From positions 499,944 through 563,943 of the forward strand of contig NZ_MINL01000001.1 in the NCBI RefSeq assembly GCF_001882345.1: a stretch of 64,000 nt of DNA, in the 5' to 3' direction. Below are positions 17,677 to 26,890 of this stretch, piece after piece. The DNA is from Halomonas sp. QHL1 (lineage in GTDB: Bacteria; Pseudomonadota; Gammaproteobacteria; Pseudomonadales; Halomonadaceae). The notes under the pieces are model-generated. The model was not told the DNA's origin. It saw only the letters and a program-made list of their open reading frames with translations, and ran no database searches. The number at the start of each line of letters is the position of its first letter. Position 1 is the stretch's first letter. The translations under genes were made by a program, and so were the position numbers.

Positions 17677-17696
17677 TGTAAAACGATCATTTTACA
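17677..17696. promoter_or_regulatory. TetR-type operator TGTAAAA-N6-TTTTACA
   Basis: A perfect 7-bp inverted repeat with a 6-bp spacer is centred about 18 bp upstream of the TetR start codon. Length and symmetry match TetR-family operators. The SDR gene on the same strand ends 40 bp upstream of it. Confidence 0.7.
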
Positions 17697-17735
17697 TCGT
17701 CAATCGGTACCTTTCCGCTGGGGATGCATGGGAAC

Positions 17736-18479
17736 TTACATTTTACTGAGTAGCTCCACCGCTTCATCGAAGTGCCCGTCACGCTCCGCAAAGCGCAGGA
17801 AATTTACGTTCTCCACCAGAATTTCCTTGGGTGTCGGTTGTTTGCTAAACAGTGTCATGACTTCTTGGATGTAATCATCAAGTGGCATATAGCCTTCGCG
17901 AGTCGACTGGCCTGGCGTCAGCTCTGTCTGCACCGCTGGGGGTACAAGCTCGATGAGCTCGACCTTGCCCTTGAGCTGTTCGCGGAGGGAGATTGTGTAG
18001 GAGTGGATGGCTGCCTTGGTGGCGTTATAGGTGGGCGTGCCGCTTAGCGGCACAAACGCCAACCCGGAGGAGACGTTCACAATCGCCGCGTCTGGCTGAC
18101 TTACCAGGTGGTCGGTCAGTGCGTTGGTGAGCCGGATCGGCCCGAGCAGGTTGGCGGCAACCGTCTGCTCGGCATCGCTTAAGTCTCGGGTGCTGGACAA
18201 GTCCTCGCGCCGCATAATGCCCGCATTATTGATCAGCACGTTGAGGTTGGGGTGCTCGGCGACGACACGCTCTGCAAAGGCAGTAATGGCTTTGGGGTCC
18301 TCGACATCGACGACCATCGCGTGCATATCGCGCTGACCAGCAATGGTCTCCTCCAACGTCTCCATGCGCCGACCGGCGACGATGACGGTGTTGCCAAGCG
18401 CATTGAAGCGAAGGGCAAGTTCACGACCAATCCCGGAGCCGCCACCGGTGATAAGAATAGTATTTCCTGATGTTTTCAT
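17736..18479 (-). CDS. Short-chain dehydrogenase/reductase (DltE-like)
   Basis: The 247-residue Rossmann enzyme has the cofactor motif GGGSGIGR at residues ~12-19, NNAG near residue 88, and the catalytic Ser (NVSSG) with YNATK. The DltE/YdfG-like sub-group usually reduces small aldehydes or ketones with NADP(H). The Arg after the glycine motif (AGRRMETLE) favours NADP. It is divergent from the AraC-type gene across 166 bp, which probably regulates it. Confidence 0.88.
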   Translation of the reverse strand: MKTSGNTILITGGGSGIGRELALRFNALGNTVIVAGRRMETLEETIAGQRDMHAMVVDVEDPKAITAFAERVVAEHPNLNVLINNAGIMRREDLSSTRDLSDAEQTVAANLLGPIRLTNALTDHLVSQPDAAIVNVSSGLAFVPLSGTPTYNATKAAIHSYTISLREQLKGKVELIELVPPAVQTELTPGQSTREGYMPLDDYIQEVMTLFSKQPTPKEILVENVNFLRFAERDGHFDEAVELLSKM

Positions 18480-18645
18480 GGTTTCACTCTCCGTCTATTT
18501 TTAGGACTCAATGCCACTCACTTTTTAACAATTCGCTGGCTGCGTGGCTTGCCCGCACCTGTGCAAAACTTGCCTTATTCTGTAGGAGTGGAGAAACGCC
18601 TGTTATGCCGTGCTAAATTTGAGCTGAAAGGCGGGAGGAAAACAG

Positions 18646-19560
18646 ATGACGTCGCTCAAACAAGCTGTGCAGACTTACGCCAAGCACCATGCCAATAGCG
18701 ATGGTTTGGCGTTAACCCCAGTGCCGGGCCTGCGAATGATGTGCCTCGAGGCGCCTGCGGGCGACCTGTATTCGGTTTATAAACCATTGGTTTGCTTGGT
18801 CCTGCAGGGCGCAAAACGCATTCTTGTGGGGAACCAGCAGAGGGTTTTGTCCGCCGGGCAGTCGGCGATCGTAAGTGCGGATATGCCCGTCGTTGGGCGG
18901 ATCGTACAAGCCAGCCAGCGCGAGCCGTACCTCGCCGTTGCAATTGAGCTAGACAGGGTGATACTACGTGAGCTTGTCGCTCATATGGGAAGTGCCCGTG
19001 CCCAGCGCTCATCCGAGATGCAGACGCTATTCGCCGAAGACACCGAAGCCGAGGTGATGGAATGTGCGTCACGGCTAATGAAACTCCTGGATCGCCCCGA
19101 TTCCGCGCCGCTCCTTCGCCCCGGTATCATGCAGGAACTGCATTATTGGCTGCTGTCTGGCCCACATGGCACCGCCTTGCGCACTATTGCAGACCCCGAT
19201 AGCTACGCGAGCCGCCTTGCCGCTGCCATTGCAATCTTGAGAGCCGAGTACCGTTCGCGCATGCCGGTGGAGCAACTGGCGGCTGAAGCAGGCATGAGTC
19301 TCAGCGCGTTTCACAAGCACTTCAAGCACATGACGTCGCTAACGCCAGGTCAATACCAGCAGCGGCTTCGTTTGATCGAAGCGCGCCGCTTAATGCTCGA
19401 CGAAGGTTATTCGGCGAGCAATGCCGCCTTCGAGGTGGGTTACGAGAGTGTCTCGCAGTTTACTCGCGAATATGGCCGCCTTTTCCAGGTACCGCCGAAG
19501 CGCGATGCTCTGCGCTATCAAAAACCTTTCTTGGTTGCCACCAGAAGCGCTGCTACGTAG
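18646..19560 (+). CDS. AraC-family regulator (AraC_N type, YqhC-like)
   Basis: The 304-residue protein has an N-terminal AraC_N cupin-like domain (residues ~20-170, VCLVLQGAKRILVGNQQ and AGQSAIVSADMPV). Its C-terminal double HTH (residues ~195-295) includes EQLAAEAGMSLSAFHKHFKHMTSLTPGQYQ and GYESVSQFTREYGRLFQVPP. GGGAGG precedes the ATG. In YqhC-type systems this regulator activates an aldehyde reductase gene beside it; here the divergent SDR is the likely target. Confidence 0.88.
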   Translation: MTSLKQAVQTYAKHHANSDGLALTPVPGLRMMCLEAPAGDLYSVYKPLVCLVLQGAKRILVGNQQRVLSAGQSAIVSADMPVVGRIVQASQREPYLAVAIELDRVILRELVAHMGSARAQRSSEMQTLFAEDTEAEVMECASRLMKLLDRPDSAPLLRPGIMQELHYWLLSGPHGTALRTIADPDSYASRLAAAIAILRAEYRSRMPVEQLAAEAGMSLSAFHKHFKHMTSLTPGQYQQRLRLIEARRLMLDEGYSASNAAFEVGYESVSQFTREYGRLFQVPPKRDALRYQKPFLVATRSAAT

Positions 19561-19793
19561 CAGCGATTAGGATTTTGAGAAGTGTTCCTGATTACTTGGG
19601 TAGCTTGGCAATGACCTTGTCAAAGTCGAACTGCTACAGGAGAACACCACGCTTCGCTTTGTACATGCTTGTCTGACTACATGAGCTAGTTCGCTAAACC
19701 TGTATTCATTCAAACGCGACATTCTTGTTCTATAGCAGTTTTGACTAGCGCTGTACCGTTCCTGTGGCATTCACCCCCACAGGAGCCATATCC

Positions 19794-20615
19794 ATGACTA
19801 CGTTCACTACCAGCGATAACGTCATACTCTTCTATAAAGACTGGGGCTCGGGCCAGCCAGTCTTTTTCTCCCACGGTTGGCCGCTTTCCTCAGACGCCTG
19901 GGATAACCAGATGCTGTTCTTCGGCCAGCAGGGCTATCGGGTTATTGCGCATGATCGCCGGGGCCATGGGCGATCGGAGCAGACCTGGGATGACAACAAT
20001 ATGGATCGTTATGCGGACGATCTAGCCGAGCTGTTTGAGCATCTGGATCTTCGCAATATCATCATGATCGGTCATTCCACTGGCGGCGGTGAGGTGGCGC
20101 ACTATATCGGACGCCATGGTTCTGCGCGGGTGGCTAAAGCCGTATTGGTTGGCGCAGTGCCGCCTTTGATGCTGAAAACCGACAGCAACCCTAACGGTAC
20201 CCCAATGGACGCCTTTGACGGCATTCGTGCGGGGACTGCCACGAATCGCTCACAGTTTTTCCGCGACCTGACCGTCCCGTTCTACGGTTTCAATCGGGAA
20301 GGGGCCACGGTCAATGAAGGGCTTCAGGATGCGTTCTGGTTGCAGGGTATGCAGGGCGGGATCAAGGCGCACTATGACTGCATTCACGAGTTCTCCGAAG
20401 TTGATTATACCGCTGACCTGAAAGCCATCGACAAGCCCGTATTGTTCATCCACGGCGATGATGATCAGATCGTCCCGCTCGCGGCTTCTGCTGAATTGGC
20501 TGCTGAGATCGTCAATGACGGCATTCTGAAAGTTTACCCCGGTGGTTCGCATGGGCTGGCGCAGATTGATGCCGATAAGTTCAACGCCGACGTGCTGGCG
20601 TTTATCCGTAGTTGA
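19794..20615 (+). CDS. Alpha/beta hydrolase, non-heme chloroperoxidase type
   Basis: It has 273 residues from the ATG at 19794 (CAGGAG 7 nt upstream). It has HGWPLSS at the oxyanion hole, nucleophile elbow GHSTGGGE (Ser near residue 96), an acidic residue in HGDDDQIVP and the His in GGSHGLAQ. These match cofactor-free haloperoxidases/esterases. The N-terminal [16 protein letters not shown] is the family start. It probably acts as an esterase or perhydrolase. It is followed by a hairpin terminator and by the isochorismatase remnant. Confidence 0.9.
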   Translation: MTTFTTSDNVILFYKDWGSGQPVFFSHGWPLSSDAWDNQMLFFGQQGYRVIAHDRRGHGRSEQTWDDNNMDRYADDLAELFEHLDLRNIIMIGHSTGGGEVAHYIGRHGSARVAKAVLVGAVPPLMLKTDSNPNGTPMDAFDGIRAGTATNRSQFFRDLTVPFYGFNREGATVNEGLQDAFWLQGMQGGIKAHYDCIHEFSEVDYTADLKAIDKPVLFIHGDDDQIVPLAASAELAAEIVNDGILKVYPGGSHGLAQIDADKFNADVLAFIRS

Positions 20616-20619
20616 TATT

Positions 20620-20652
20620 TGAGGACGCTCGAAGTTTGTTCGGGCGTCCTCA
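20620..20652 (+). terminator. Hairpin after hydrolase gene
   Basis: A 9-bp perfect stem TGAGGACGC / GCGTCCTCA with a 15-nt loop starts 5 bp after the stop codon. The following tract (TCTCACTCTTAT) is only moderately T-rich, so it is a weak intrinsic or structural terminator. Confidence 0.55.
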
Positions 20653-20734
20653 TCTCACTCTTATCCCAACCTAAGACAGCCATTCAAGAATCAGCGGCAG
20701 AGCTTTGCAATAGTCAAAAGACTTATTACGACAC

Positions 20735-20910
20735 CCATTGCACTTGTAAAGGTGAGCCCTATGCAGAACCCAAAGCTTGAAGTCTTAACCCCCAGCAGCT
20801 CTTAGCTGTTCTTCATCGACCAACAGCTTTTTGGGTCACACCTATCCCGAACTGCTGGGATTGTTTCCTGATGCGCTCTCGGCGATGCACGATGCCGGGT
20901 ACGAAATCTA
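20735..20910 (+). pseudogene. Isochorismatase-family gene remnant (copy of the gene at 35500)
   Basis: From the ribosome site through MQNPKLEVLTPSS this stretch nearly matches the intact gene at 35500-36186. It then jumps. Two internal segments corresponding to about 125 bp (35567-35691) and 139 bp (35741-35879) of the intact copy are absent. The joints fall on AGC and GCGC shared by both flanks. An in-frame TAG also follows the thirteenth residue. The remnant ends in GCACGATGCCGGGTACGAAATC. It is clearly non-functional. Confidence 0.85.
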
Positions 20911-20930
20911 TGATTCTGGAGTTAACTGTC

Positions 20931-21509
20931 ATGGTTCAACAGTTGCCCGAAATTGTGACGCTGGTCGTTCGCCACCGTGTGCGCACCGCACAGCTTAATT
21001 CTTATGAAGCATGGCTACGCCGGATCATGGATGTCGCCAAGCAGTTCGAGGGTCACCTGGGTGTGAATGTGATGCGCAGCCGAAGCGCAAAATTGACGCT
21101 TTTCACCATCGTTTTGCGATTCAGTTGTACTCAGCGGTTGCAGGTATGGCTCGACTCGGTTGAACGCAAACAGTTGATCAATGAGGCGCAGTCGCTGCTG
21201 GTTGATGGCGACCAAACAGAAGCCAGTACTGTGAACGAGTTCTGGTTTACTCCAACGGAGACAAATACCAAGCCGCCGCGCTGGAAGCAGGCATGCGTAA
21301 CTTTTCTAGTGATTTTACCGCTTAGCCTGCTGGTGCCGTTAGCTTGGCGCCTGGTATTCGCGAACCTGCCTTGGCTGAGTGGATACTTTACTAGCGGCCT
21401 ATTAATCACGGCCACCATCGTCCTGCTGGTGGTTTACGTTTTTATGCCGATGGTCACCGGCTGGTTTGAAGGCTGGCTACAAGGTAACGATGACGGAGCT
21501 ACGTCATGA
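20931..21509 (+). CDS. Membrane-anchored antibiotic-biosynthesis-monooxygenase (ABM) protein
   Basis: It starts at the ATG at 20931 (MVQQLPEIVTLVV); the frame open from 20871 runs into the isochorismatase remnant. Residues ~8-95 form a ferredoxin-like ABM domain (VVRHRVRTAQLNSYEAWL... FEGHLGVNVM). Two membrane helices follow (about 118-140 and 150-178). ABM domains act on small aromatics, quinones or haem. The two-helix tail is the arrangement of a family of uncharacterised ABM membrane proteins. GGAG lies 10 nt upstream of the start. A 44-codon frame overlaps its stop. Confidence 0.8.
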   Translation: MVQQLPEIVTLVVRHRVRTAQLNSYEAWLRRIMDVAKQFEGHLGVNVMRSRSAKLTLFTIVLRFSCTQRLQVWLDSVERKQLINEAQSLLVDGDQTEASTVNEFWFTPTETNTKPPRWKQACVTFLVILPLSLLVPLAWRLVFANLPWLSGYFTSGLLITATIVLLVVYVFMPMVTGWFEGWLQGNDDGATS

Positions 21510-21640
21510 CAAATAAGCATGGCGATCTGCACACGGTAGATCGAAAAAAGCCCCGAGCAAACGCAGATGCGCGACGCTTTCATCAGCAGGACGTGGAGCT
21601 TGTGATAAAGCACCCTTCAATGCATGTAGCAGGCTACTGA
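21506..21640 (+). CDS. Small ORF (44 aa) coupled to ABM gene, unrecognised
   Basis: The ATG overlaps the ABM stop (ATGA) and its own TGA directly precedes the next gene's TTG start, a perfect coupling chain. The peptide (MTNKHGDLHTVDRKK... HVAGY) is basic and His-rich and matches nothing I know. It may be a truncated gene start rather than a functional peptide. Confidence 0.4.
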   Translation: MTNKHGDLHTVDRKKPRANADARRFHQQDVELVIKHPSMHVAGY

Positions 21641-22426
21641 TTGCCGATCGTGGACTACCATATCTGTTTTATTCAAGGCGACTGGCTAAACCCAACGGCA
21701 TGGGAAAAGTTCGAGCGCCACTTCAAGGCCTGCGGTTACGCCTGCAGTGTCCTGTCGCTGCCAGCCCCAGGCGAGCAGGGTTGGTATCAAGTTCTGCATT
21801 GCAAAAACGGCAGATCGTCGCCTCTTAAACGTTTGGTGGATTTCTACGCGGAGCAGATTGCCGCCTTTCCGGTGCCGTCTATTCTGATTGGCCATGCGAT
21901 GGGCGGGTTGGTGGTTCAACTGCTGATGGATCGTGGTCTGGGCGTGGCTGGCATCGCGATTGCTCCCCGGCCGCCACAGCAGGTCTTTTCAGGCATTCTT
22001 TCGTTGCTACAGATACTTACCGCCAGAGTTGAGCGGCTAGATGGAATGCGCTTTCTGCGCATGTCGCCCAGTGAGTTTTCACGACGGGTTGCCTATCCAG
22101 GAGCCCAGCATGCAACCGAGCAGCTATATGAAAAATTTGTAGGCAGAGTCCCGCAAACACTGATGATAACGGCAGCACTGGGCGTGGGCGCTAAGCTACT
22201 TTTCACTCAGGAGCGAGGGCCGCTATTACTGATCTCGGCTGCTGATGATCGAATGGTTGCCAGTTCTGTGGTTTTAGCCAACTATTTCTATCAGAGACGG
22301 TCCTTGGCGCCGACAGACTACATCTCGTTTCCTGGGCACGGTCATCTGTTGATTACGCAGCCAGGCTGGGAGCGTGTCGCCGATCGAATTATCGAATGGC
22401 TCCAGCAGCAGTTGGGCTGGTTTTAA
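21641..22426 (+). CDS. Alpha/beta hydrolase with nucleophile Ser replaced by Ala
   Basis: The 261-residue protein has the general alpha/beta-hydrolase fold. Its nucleophile elbow reads GHAMGG, so residue 86 is Ala where Ser is expected (family norm GHSMGG). The acid region (SAADDRMV) and catalytic His region (FPGHGHLL) are present. Without the serine it should not hydrolyse esters, so it may be a pseudo-enzyme or use another mechanism. The start is TTG, directly after the TGA of the small ORF. It follows the ABM gene and may be cotranscribed with it. Confidence 0.75.
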   Translation: MPIVDYHICFIQGDWLNPTAWEKFERHFKACGYACSVLSLPAPGEQGWYQVLHCKNGRSSPLKRLVDFYAEQIAAFPVPSILIGHAMGGLVVQLLMDRGLGVAGIAIAPRPPQQVFSGILSLLQILTARVERLDGMRFLRMSPSEFSRRVAYPGAQHATEQLYEKFVGRVPQTLMITAALGVGAKLLFTQERGPLLLISAADDRMVASSVVLANYFYQRRSLAPTDYISFPGHGHLLITQPGWERVADRIIEWLQQQLGWF

Positions 22427-22464
22427 AAGCTCGCAACGGCCTTGGTGCTTAAAAGACGCTGTAG

Positions 22465-25400
22465 GTGTATTCCTTGCGAACATACGTGATTTTGATGCTG
22501 AGCCTCGTGCTTGGCTGTCTTGCGTGCTCAAGTGCTGTGGCGCGCATCTCGAACGAAATGGACCATCGCCGCTGGACCGCCAGCGACCAGGGCCCGAGTG
22601 CAGTGGGAGCGCTTTCGCAAACCGCAGATGGGTACCTTTGGCTGGGTACCCGTGGTTCCCTGTATCGCTTCGATGGTTTTGAGTTCGAGAAATTCGAGCC
22701 TGCTGATGGTGAGCCGCTAGGCGTGGTCTCTGCGCTTGCCAGCACGGCGGAAGGGCTGTGGGTGGGGTTTCGTATCGGTGGAGCCCGCTTGATCAACGCA
22801 AATGGCATGATGCAACCGGTTGATCCAGGTCTTCCGGACGGGGTGGTATACAGCATTGCCGAGGATCAGCAGGGGCAAGTCTGGGTCGCGGCGGATGAGG
22901 GGCTAGCGCGCCATGATGGCACGGGATGGCGCCAGATTGGCAAGGAAATGGGCTTTATTGGCCTCCATGCTCGAGCGGTACATGTGGATGTAGATGGATA
23001 TATCTGGGCAGCGAGCGAAGAAGAGCTGTATATGCTTCCCCCGGATGCATCTTCGTTCATGGGAACGGGCATTAGGAGTCAATCAATCAGCGAAATAGCA
23101 TCATCTCCCTTAGGCGATGTGTGGATAACTGATCGTTCCAGGGAGCGTGTACTTCGTGTGATAAAAATAGGCTCTGCCAGCATCAAGTTTGAAGAGATAC
23201 CGACATCAAGCGCGAACAGTATCGTTCTGGATGAGCAGGGAGACGCCTGGCTGGGTACGCTTGGATCCGGTTTGCACTACCTTACTGCCGGACAGATGCA
23301 TGAGCCTGCAGAGGGTAGAGATGTAATTAGCTCGTACACCGCTCGTGACGGACTTAGCTCCGATTATGTATTGGCTCAGCTCATCGACCGTGATGGCACT
23401 CTATGGGTAGGTACGGATGCAGGCCTGGATCGACTCCAGCGTAAATCCCTGGCTCCCCTCGCTTTATCTACAGGCGTGGGCAGTACTGCACTGGCAGTAG
23501 ATGGTGATGGTTCACTCTGGGTCGGCTCCAACAACGGTCAACTGACGGGCTTCCGGAATGCTAGCCATTCCACCTTTGAATTAGACATGCCGATCAACTC
23601 ATTGGTGAACAGTCAGCAACACGGCTTGTTGATTGGTGGGCATCAGGGCGTTTTCTCACTTTCGGGCGATAAGCTGGTACGCGTCGCAGCATTACCTGTC
23701 GAATCCACACCGGAATCTGCCATTAGGACAATGGCGGTAGGAAAAAATGGCGATATATGGGTCTCCGTCAACAGAGAAGGTCTATTCGTCTGGGCTGATC
23801 AGCAATGGCATAACATTGACCCATTAAGTGATTCGGAGCGCCAGGTAATGCCTGTGAGCGCCTCCCGAGACCCATCAGGGAAACTGTGGTTCGGCTACCG
23901 GGACAACCTTTTGGTGTCCTTTGCAGAGCATAAGTTCGAGCGCTGGAGCTACGAGGAAGGACTGGACATTGGCCATGTCACAGCCATGCTGCATCTGCCT
24001 GAACGCACTTGGGTAGGTGGTCAACATGGTCTGGCCTACCTAAAGGATGGACGCTTTCATCGTCTAGATGTGCCGGCTGCCGGATCATTTCAGAATATCT
24101 ACGCCTTAATCGCCGTGCCGGCCAATAAGAACGCTGGAGAATCCGGGATGGATATCTGGGTTCATAGCCGCAGTGGCATCTTTAAGTTGCCTGCAGCGGA
24201 GATTGATCGTGTGATAGCTGGCGGTGAAACACTGTTGTACAGCTCTCACGATCACATTGGCCGACTACCCATGGATCCCCACAAAGTATTGCCACTGCCT
24301 ACTGGGGTCTCTACGCCTGAAGGCTCGCTATGGTTTGCTACCGGACAAGGCGTCGTCCGTGTTGATCCCCATAAACCAAGTGATATGACACATCCACCTG
24401 TCATTACCATCGAGGCGCTTATAGCCGATGGTGTCGACATTGATATCTCCGCCGCACCTGTTCGTTTATCAGCACCACCGCAAAGGCTGGTTATTGGCTA
24501 TTCAGCGTTAAACCTCACCGCACCAGAGACCATGCGCTTTCAATATCGTCTTAGTGGTCATGATTCAGAATGGGTCGATGCAGGGCGTGCCAGGCAAGCG
24601 GTTTTCTCACGCCTTCGACCAGATGATTACGAATTCCATGTTCGTGTGCTTGACGAGAGAGGGCAATTTCATCGTCCTAAGGAAGCTTTGATTGTCAACG
24701 TTCCCCAGGTTTTCTATCTACGTCCATGGTTTTTACTGCTCTTTTCAGGGGCGTTGCTAGCGCTCGTATTCTGGATATCCCGTGTTTATACGCAAAGGGA
24801 AAAAGCAGTCCTTCGAACACGCCTGGAAGAGCGCTTTCATGAGCGTGAGCGCATCGCACGCGAGTTGCATGACACCTTACTGCAAAGCGTGCAGGGCATG
24901 ATGCTCAGCTTCCAGGCGGTTGCCGACAGTCTGCCTAAAGAGTCTCTTGCCCGCCATGCGATGGAACGTGCGTTGGACCGGGCTGATCAAGTGATGGCCG
25001 AGGGCAGGGAACGAATTACGGGGTTGCGCGGCGAAATAGCTCCCGCGGAAGATCTGGCTGTCGCATTCCAACTGTTACAGCAGGAGACCGACGCTTCGGA
25101 TTCTGTGACCTATCGCGTCAGCAATGTGGGTCAGCCGTTGCCGCTGCGCAATGAGGTTCGCGATGTTTTCTATCAGGTGGGTAGAGAAGCGGTTTTCAAT
25201 GCATTGCTTCATGCAAAGGCTACGCAGATTTCCGTTACCTTTACCTACGCTAAGGACAGGTTCGAGATGCTTGTTGTCGATGACGGAGTTGGCATTGATC
25301 CACTCTACCAACGAATGCGCGGGAGACCTGGGCACGGCGGTTTGAGGGGCATATATGAGCTTGCCGAAAGAATTGAGGCAACTCTGATGATCGTGAGCAG

Positions 25401-25500
25401 CGCCCGGAGCGGTACGCGTATTAGATTGTCACTATCAGGCGCAATTGCCTATGAAAATACAAACGATGACAAACACAAGCGTTCAATCAGGGCAGGGTAA
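22465..25500 (+). CDS. Sensor histidine kinase with beta-propeller sensor
   Basis: The 1011-residue protein starts at the GTG at 22465 with an N-terminal signal/membrane segment (about 5-25). Reg_prop-type repeats (YLWLGT, GLWVGF, VWVAAD, LWVGT) form a periplasmic two-component propeller (~40-660), then a Y_Y_Y domain (~680-745). A membrane helix lies at ~755-778. A HisKA_3 dimerisation domain has phospho-acceptor His802 in RIARELHDTLLQ, and a HATPase_c domain has N-box EAVFNALLHA and G-box DDGVGID. It phosphorylates the NarL-type regulator that overlaps its 3' end. Propeller kinases of this kind often sense carbohydrates or envelope signals; the xylanase downstream is a candidate target (inference). 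Confidence 0.92.
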   Translation: MYSLRTYVILMLSLVLGCLACSSAVARISNEMDHRRWTASDQGPSAVGALSQTADGYLWLGTRGSLYRFDGFEFEKFEPADGEPLGVVSALASTAEGLWVGFRIGGARLINANGMMQPVDPGLPDGVVYSIAEDQQGQVWVAADEGLARHDGTGWRQIGKEMGFIGLHARAVHVDVDGYIWAASEEELYMLPPDASSFMGTGIRSQSISEIASSPLGDVWITDRSRERVLRVIKIGSASIKFEEIPTSSANSIVLDEQGDAWLGTLGSGLHYLTAGQMHEPAEGRDVISSYTARDGLSSDYVLAQLIDRDGTLWVGTDAGLDRLQRKSLAPLALSTGVGSTALAVDGDGSLWVGSNNGQLTGFRNASHSTFELDMPINSLVNSQQHGLLIGGHQGVFSLSGDKLVRVAALPVESTPESAIRTMAVGKNGDIWVSVNREGLFVWADQQWHNIDPLSDSERQVMPVSASRDPSGKLWFGYRDNLLVSFAEHKFERWSYEEGLDIGHVTAMLHLPERTWVGGQHGLAYLKDGRFHRLDVPAAGSFQNIYALIAVPANKNAGESGMDIWVHSRSGIFKLPAAEIDRVIAGGETLLYSSHDHIGRLPMDPHKVLPLPTGVSTPEGSLWFATGQGVVRVDPHKPSDMTHPPVITIEALIADGVDIDISAAPVRLSAPPQRLVIGYSALNLTAPETMRFQYRLSGHDSEWVDAGRARQAVFSRLRPDDYEFHVRVLDERGQFHRPKEALIVNVPQVFYLRPWFLLLFSGALLALVFWISRVYTQREKAVLRTRLEERFHERERIARELHDTLLQSVQGMMLSFQAVADSLPKESLARHAMERALDRADQVMAEGRERITGLRGEIAPAEDLAVAFQLLQQETDASDSVTYRVSNVGQPLPLRNEVRDVFYQVGREAVFNALLHAKATQISVTFTYAKDRFEMLVVDDGVGIDPLYQRMRGRPGHGGLRGIYELAERIEATLMIVSSARSGTRIRLSLSGAIAYENTNDDKHKRSIRAG

Positions 25501-25504
25501 ACCT

Positions 25505-26140
25505 ATGGTCGTTCATCAGAAGCCCATCACTGTATTGGTAGTCGACGACCATCCTCTGATACGCGAGGGTATTGCGGCAGTAGTGGGCAATTATGAAGAC
25601 ATAAATGTGGTGGGTGAAGCATCCAACGGGCTGGAGGCAATCCGGTTGTACCGGACAACGCAACCGGACGTTACGCTTATGGATGTTCAGATGCCTGAGC
25701 TCAATGGCATTTGTGCCATTAGCGCTATCATGGCGGAGTTTCCGCAAGCACACATCGCGGTACTCACCACCTACCGAGGCGATGTAAGGGCGTTGCAAGC
25801 GATCAAGGCGGGTGCGCGCGGCTACCTTTTAAAAAGTATGCTGCGCCGTGAGCTCATTGACACAATACGCGCTCTGGCAGCCGGTAAACGGCGTTTCCCA
25901 CCGGAGATTGCGGCTGAGCTGGCGGCCCATATTGATCAGGAAGGTCTGACCGGCAGGGAGCTTGAGGTACTGGAATGTGTCGCTCGCGGCTTGTCGAACA
26001 AGGAGACTGCTGTCGCTCTGGCGATAGGTGAGGAAACAGTAAAAGGGCATCTCCGCAATATCATGGACAAACTCGGAGCCAACAATAGAACACATGCGGT
26101 GACTATTAGCATTCAGCGCGGAATTATCGATCTTGAGTAA
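25505..26140 (+). CDS. NarL/LuxR-family response regulator
   Basis: The start is taken at the ATG at 25505 (MVVHQKPITVLVVDDHP), 4 bp after the kinase stop and with AGGG 7 nt upstream. An open frame extends back to 25445 and would overlap the kinase. It has the receiver acidic pair in VVDDHP, phospho-acceptor Asp60 in LMDVQMPE, and a C-terminal LuxR HTH (LTGRELEVLECVARGLSNKE, then GHLRNIMDKLG). It is cotranscribed with the kinase. Kinase plus regulator form a DegS/DegU-like system. Confidence 0.9.
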   Translation: MVVHQKPITVLVVDDHPLIREGIAAVVGNYEDINVVGEASNGLEAIRLYRTTQPDVTLMDVQMPELNGICAISAIMAEFPQAHIAVLTTYRGDVRALQAIKAGARGYLLKSMLRRELIDTIRALAAGKRRFPPEIAAELAAHIDQEGLTGRELEVLECVARGLSNKETAVALAIGEETVKGHLRNIMDKLGANNRTHAVTISIQRGIIDLE

Positions 26141-26275
26141 CGCCCCCCTTTAGTGTTGTTTTATGCCTCCCCATTTGGGGCTGTGTGAGGCCCCGCGCTA
26201 ACGCCATCCTGTGCTACTCATGGTGACGAATTAAGCAAGTTATCAGAGTTTGCCCTTGGCCAAGGAGCGTGAGCT

Positions 26276-26890
26276 ATGAACGGGAGTGCCAGCACATGTT
26301 ACCCAGTGAGCAGTACCTCTTCTTTTAGTCACGAGTGCTTGAAACAGAATAGGCAACTGCTGACGTTGCTAACAGAAGCGGAGCGAGCGATTGATCACGA
26401 TCACGACATCGCTTCGACTTATTTGAATCAGGCGATCGCCTTGCTAGCGATTGAGAATCACAGCGAAGGGTCGCAGCGCATACACAAGGGAGGATTGGCA
26501 CGATGGCAGATCTCACGTGTCGATGAATTCATAAATGAGCATCTTGACCACTGCATTCGTACAACCGAATTGGCTGCGTTATTGGGTTTGAGCGTCAGCC
26601 ATTTTTCGCATGCGTTCAAGCAGACGACCGGAATGACGCCATTAATGTATGTGGCGGCTAAGCGAGTGGAGGCAGCAGAGCGATATATGCTCTGTTCCGC
26701 GCACCCATTAAGCGAAATTGCGCTTAGTCTCGGTTTTTGTGACCAGTCACACTTTTGTCGAGTATTTAGACGCGAAACAGGCTTGTCACCGCAAACCTGG
26801 CGAAAGCTGCACACGGCTAATACATCTCCTCAGGCGGAGTTAACTGCCACTTCAACCCCTCAATCTGCTCTTGTGGGGAGTACATTATGA
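26276..26890 (+). CDS. AraC-family transcriptional regulator
   Basis: The 204-residue protein has a short N-terminal region (1-75, mostly helical) with no sensor domain, then an AraC double HTH (ISRVDEFINEHLDHCIRTTE... LLGLSVSHFSHAFKQTTG... SEIALSLGFCDQSHFCRVFRRETGLSP). AAGGAG precedes the ATG. It lacks a cupin or other input domain, so it may depend on expression level or another partner. Its stop overlaps the start of the pirin remnant (ATGA), which suggests that the pirin gene was once its operon partner. Confidence 0.87.
   Translation: MNGSASTCYPVSSTSSFSHECLKQNRQLLTLLTEAERAIDHDHDIASTYLNQAIALLAIENHSEGSQRIHKGGLARWQISRVDEFINEHLDHCIRTTELAALLGLSVSHFSHAFKQTTGMTPLMYVAAKRVEAAERYMLCSAHPLSEIALSLGFCDQSHFCRVFRRETGLSPQTWRKLHTANTSPQAELTATSTPQSALVGSTL

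Noticed and set aside
26141..26275. Terminator CCCC-ATTT-GGGG at about 26172
   Set aside because: Short stem and no T-tract; too weak to list.
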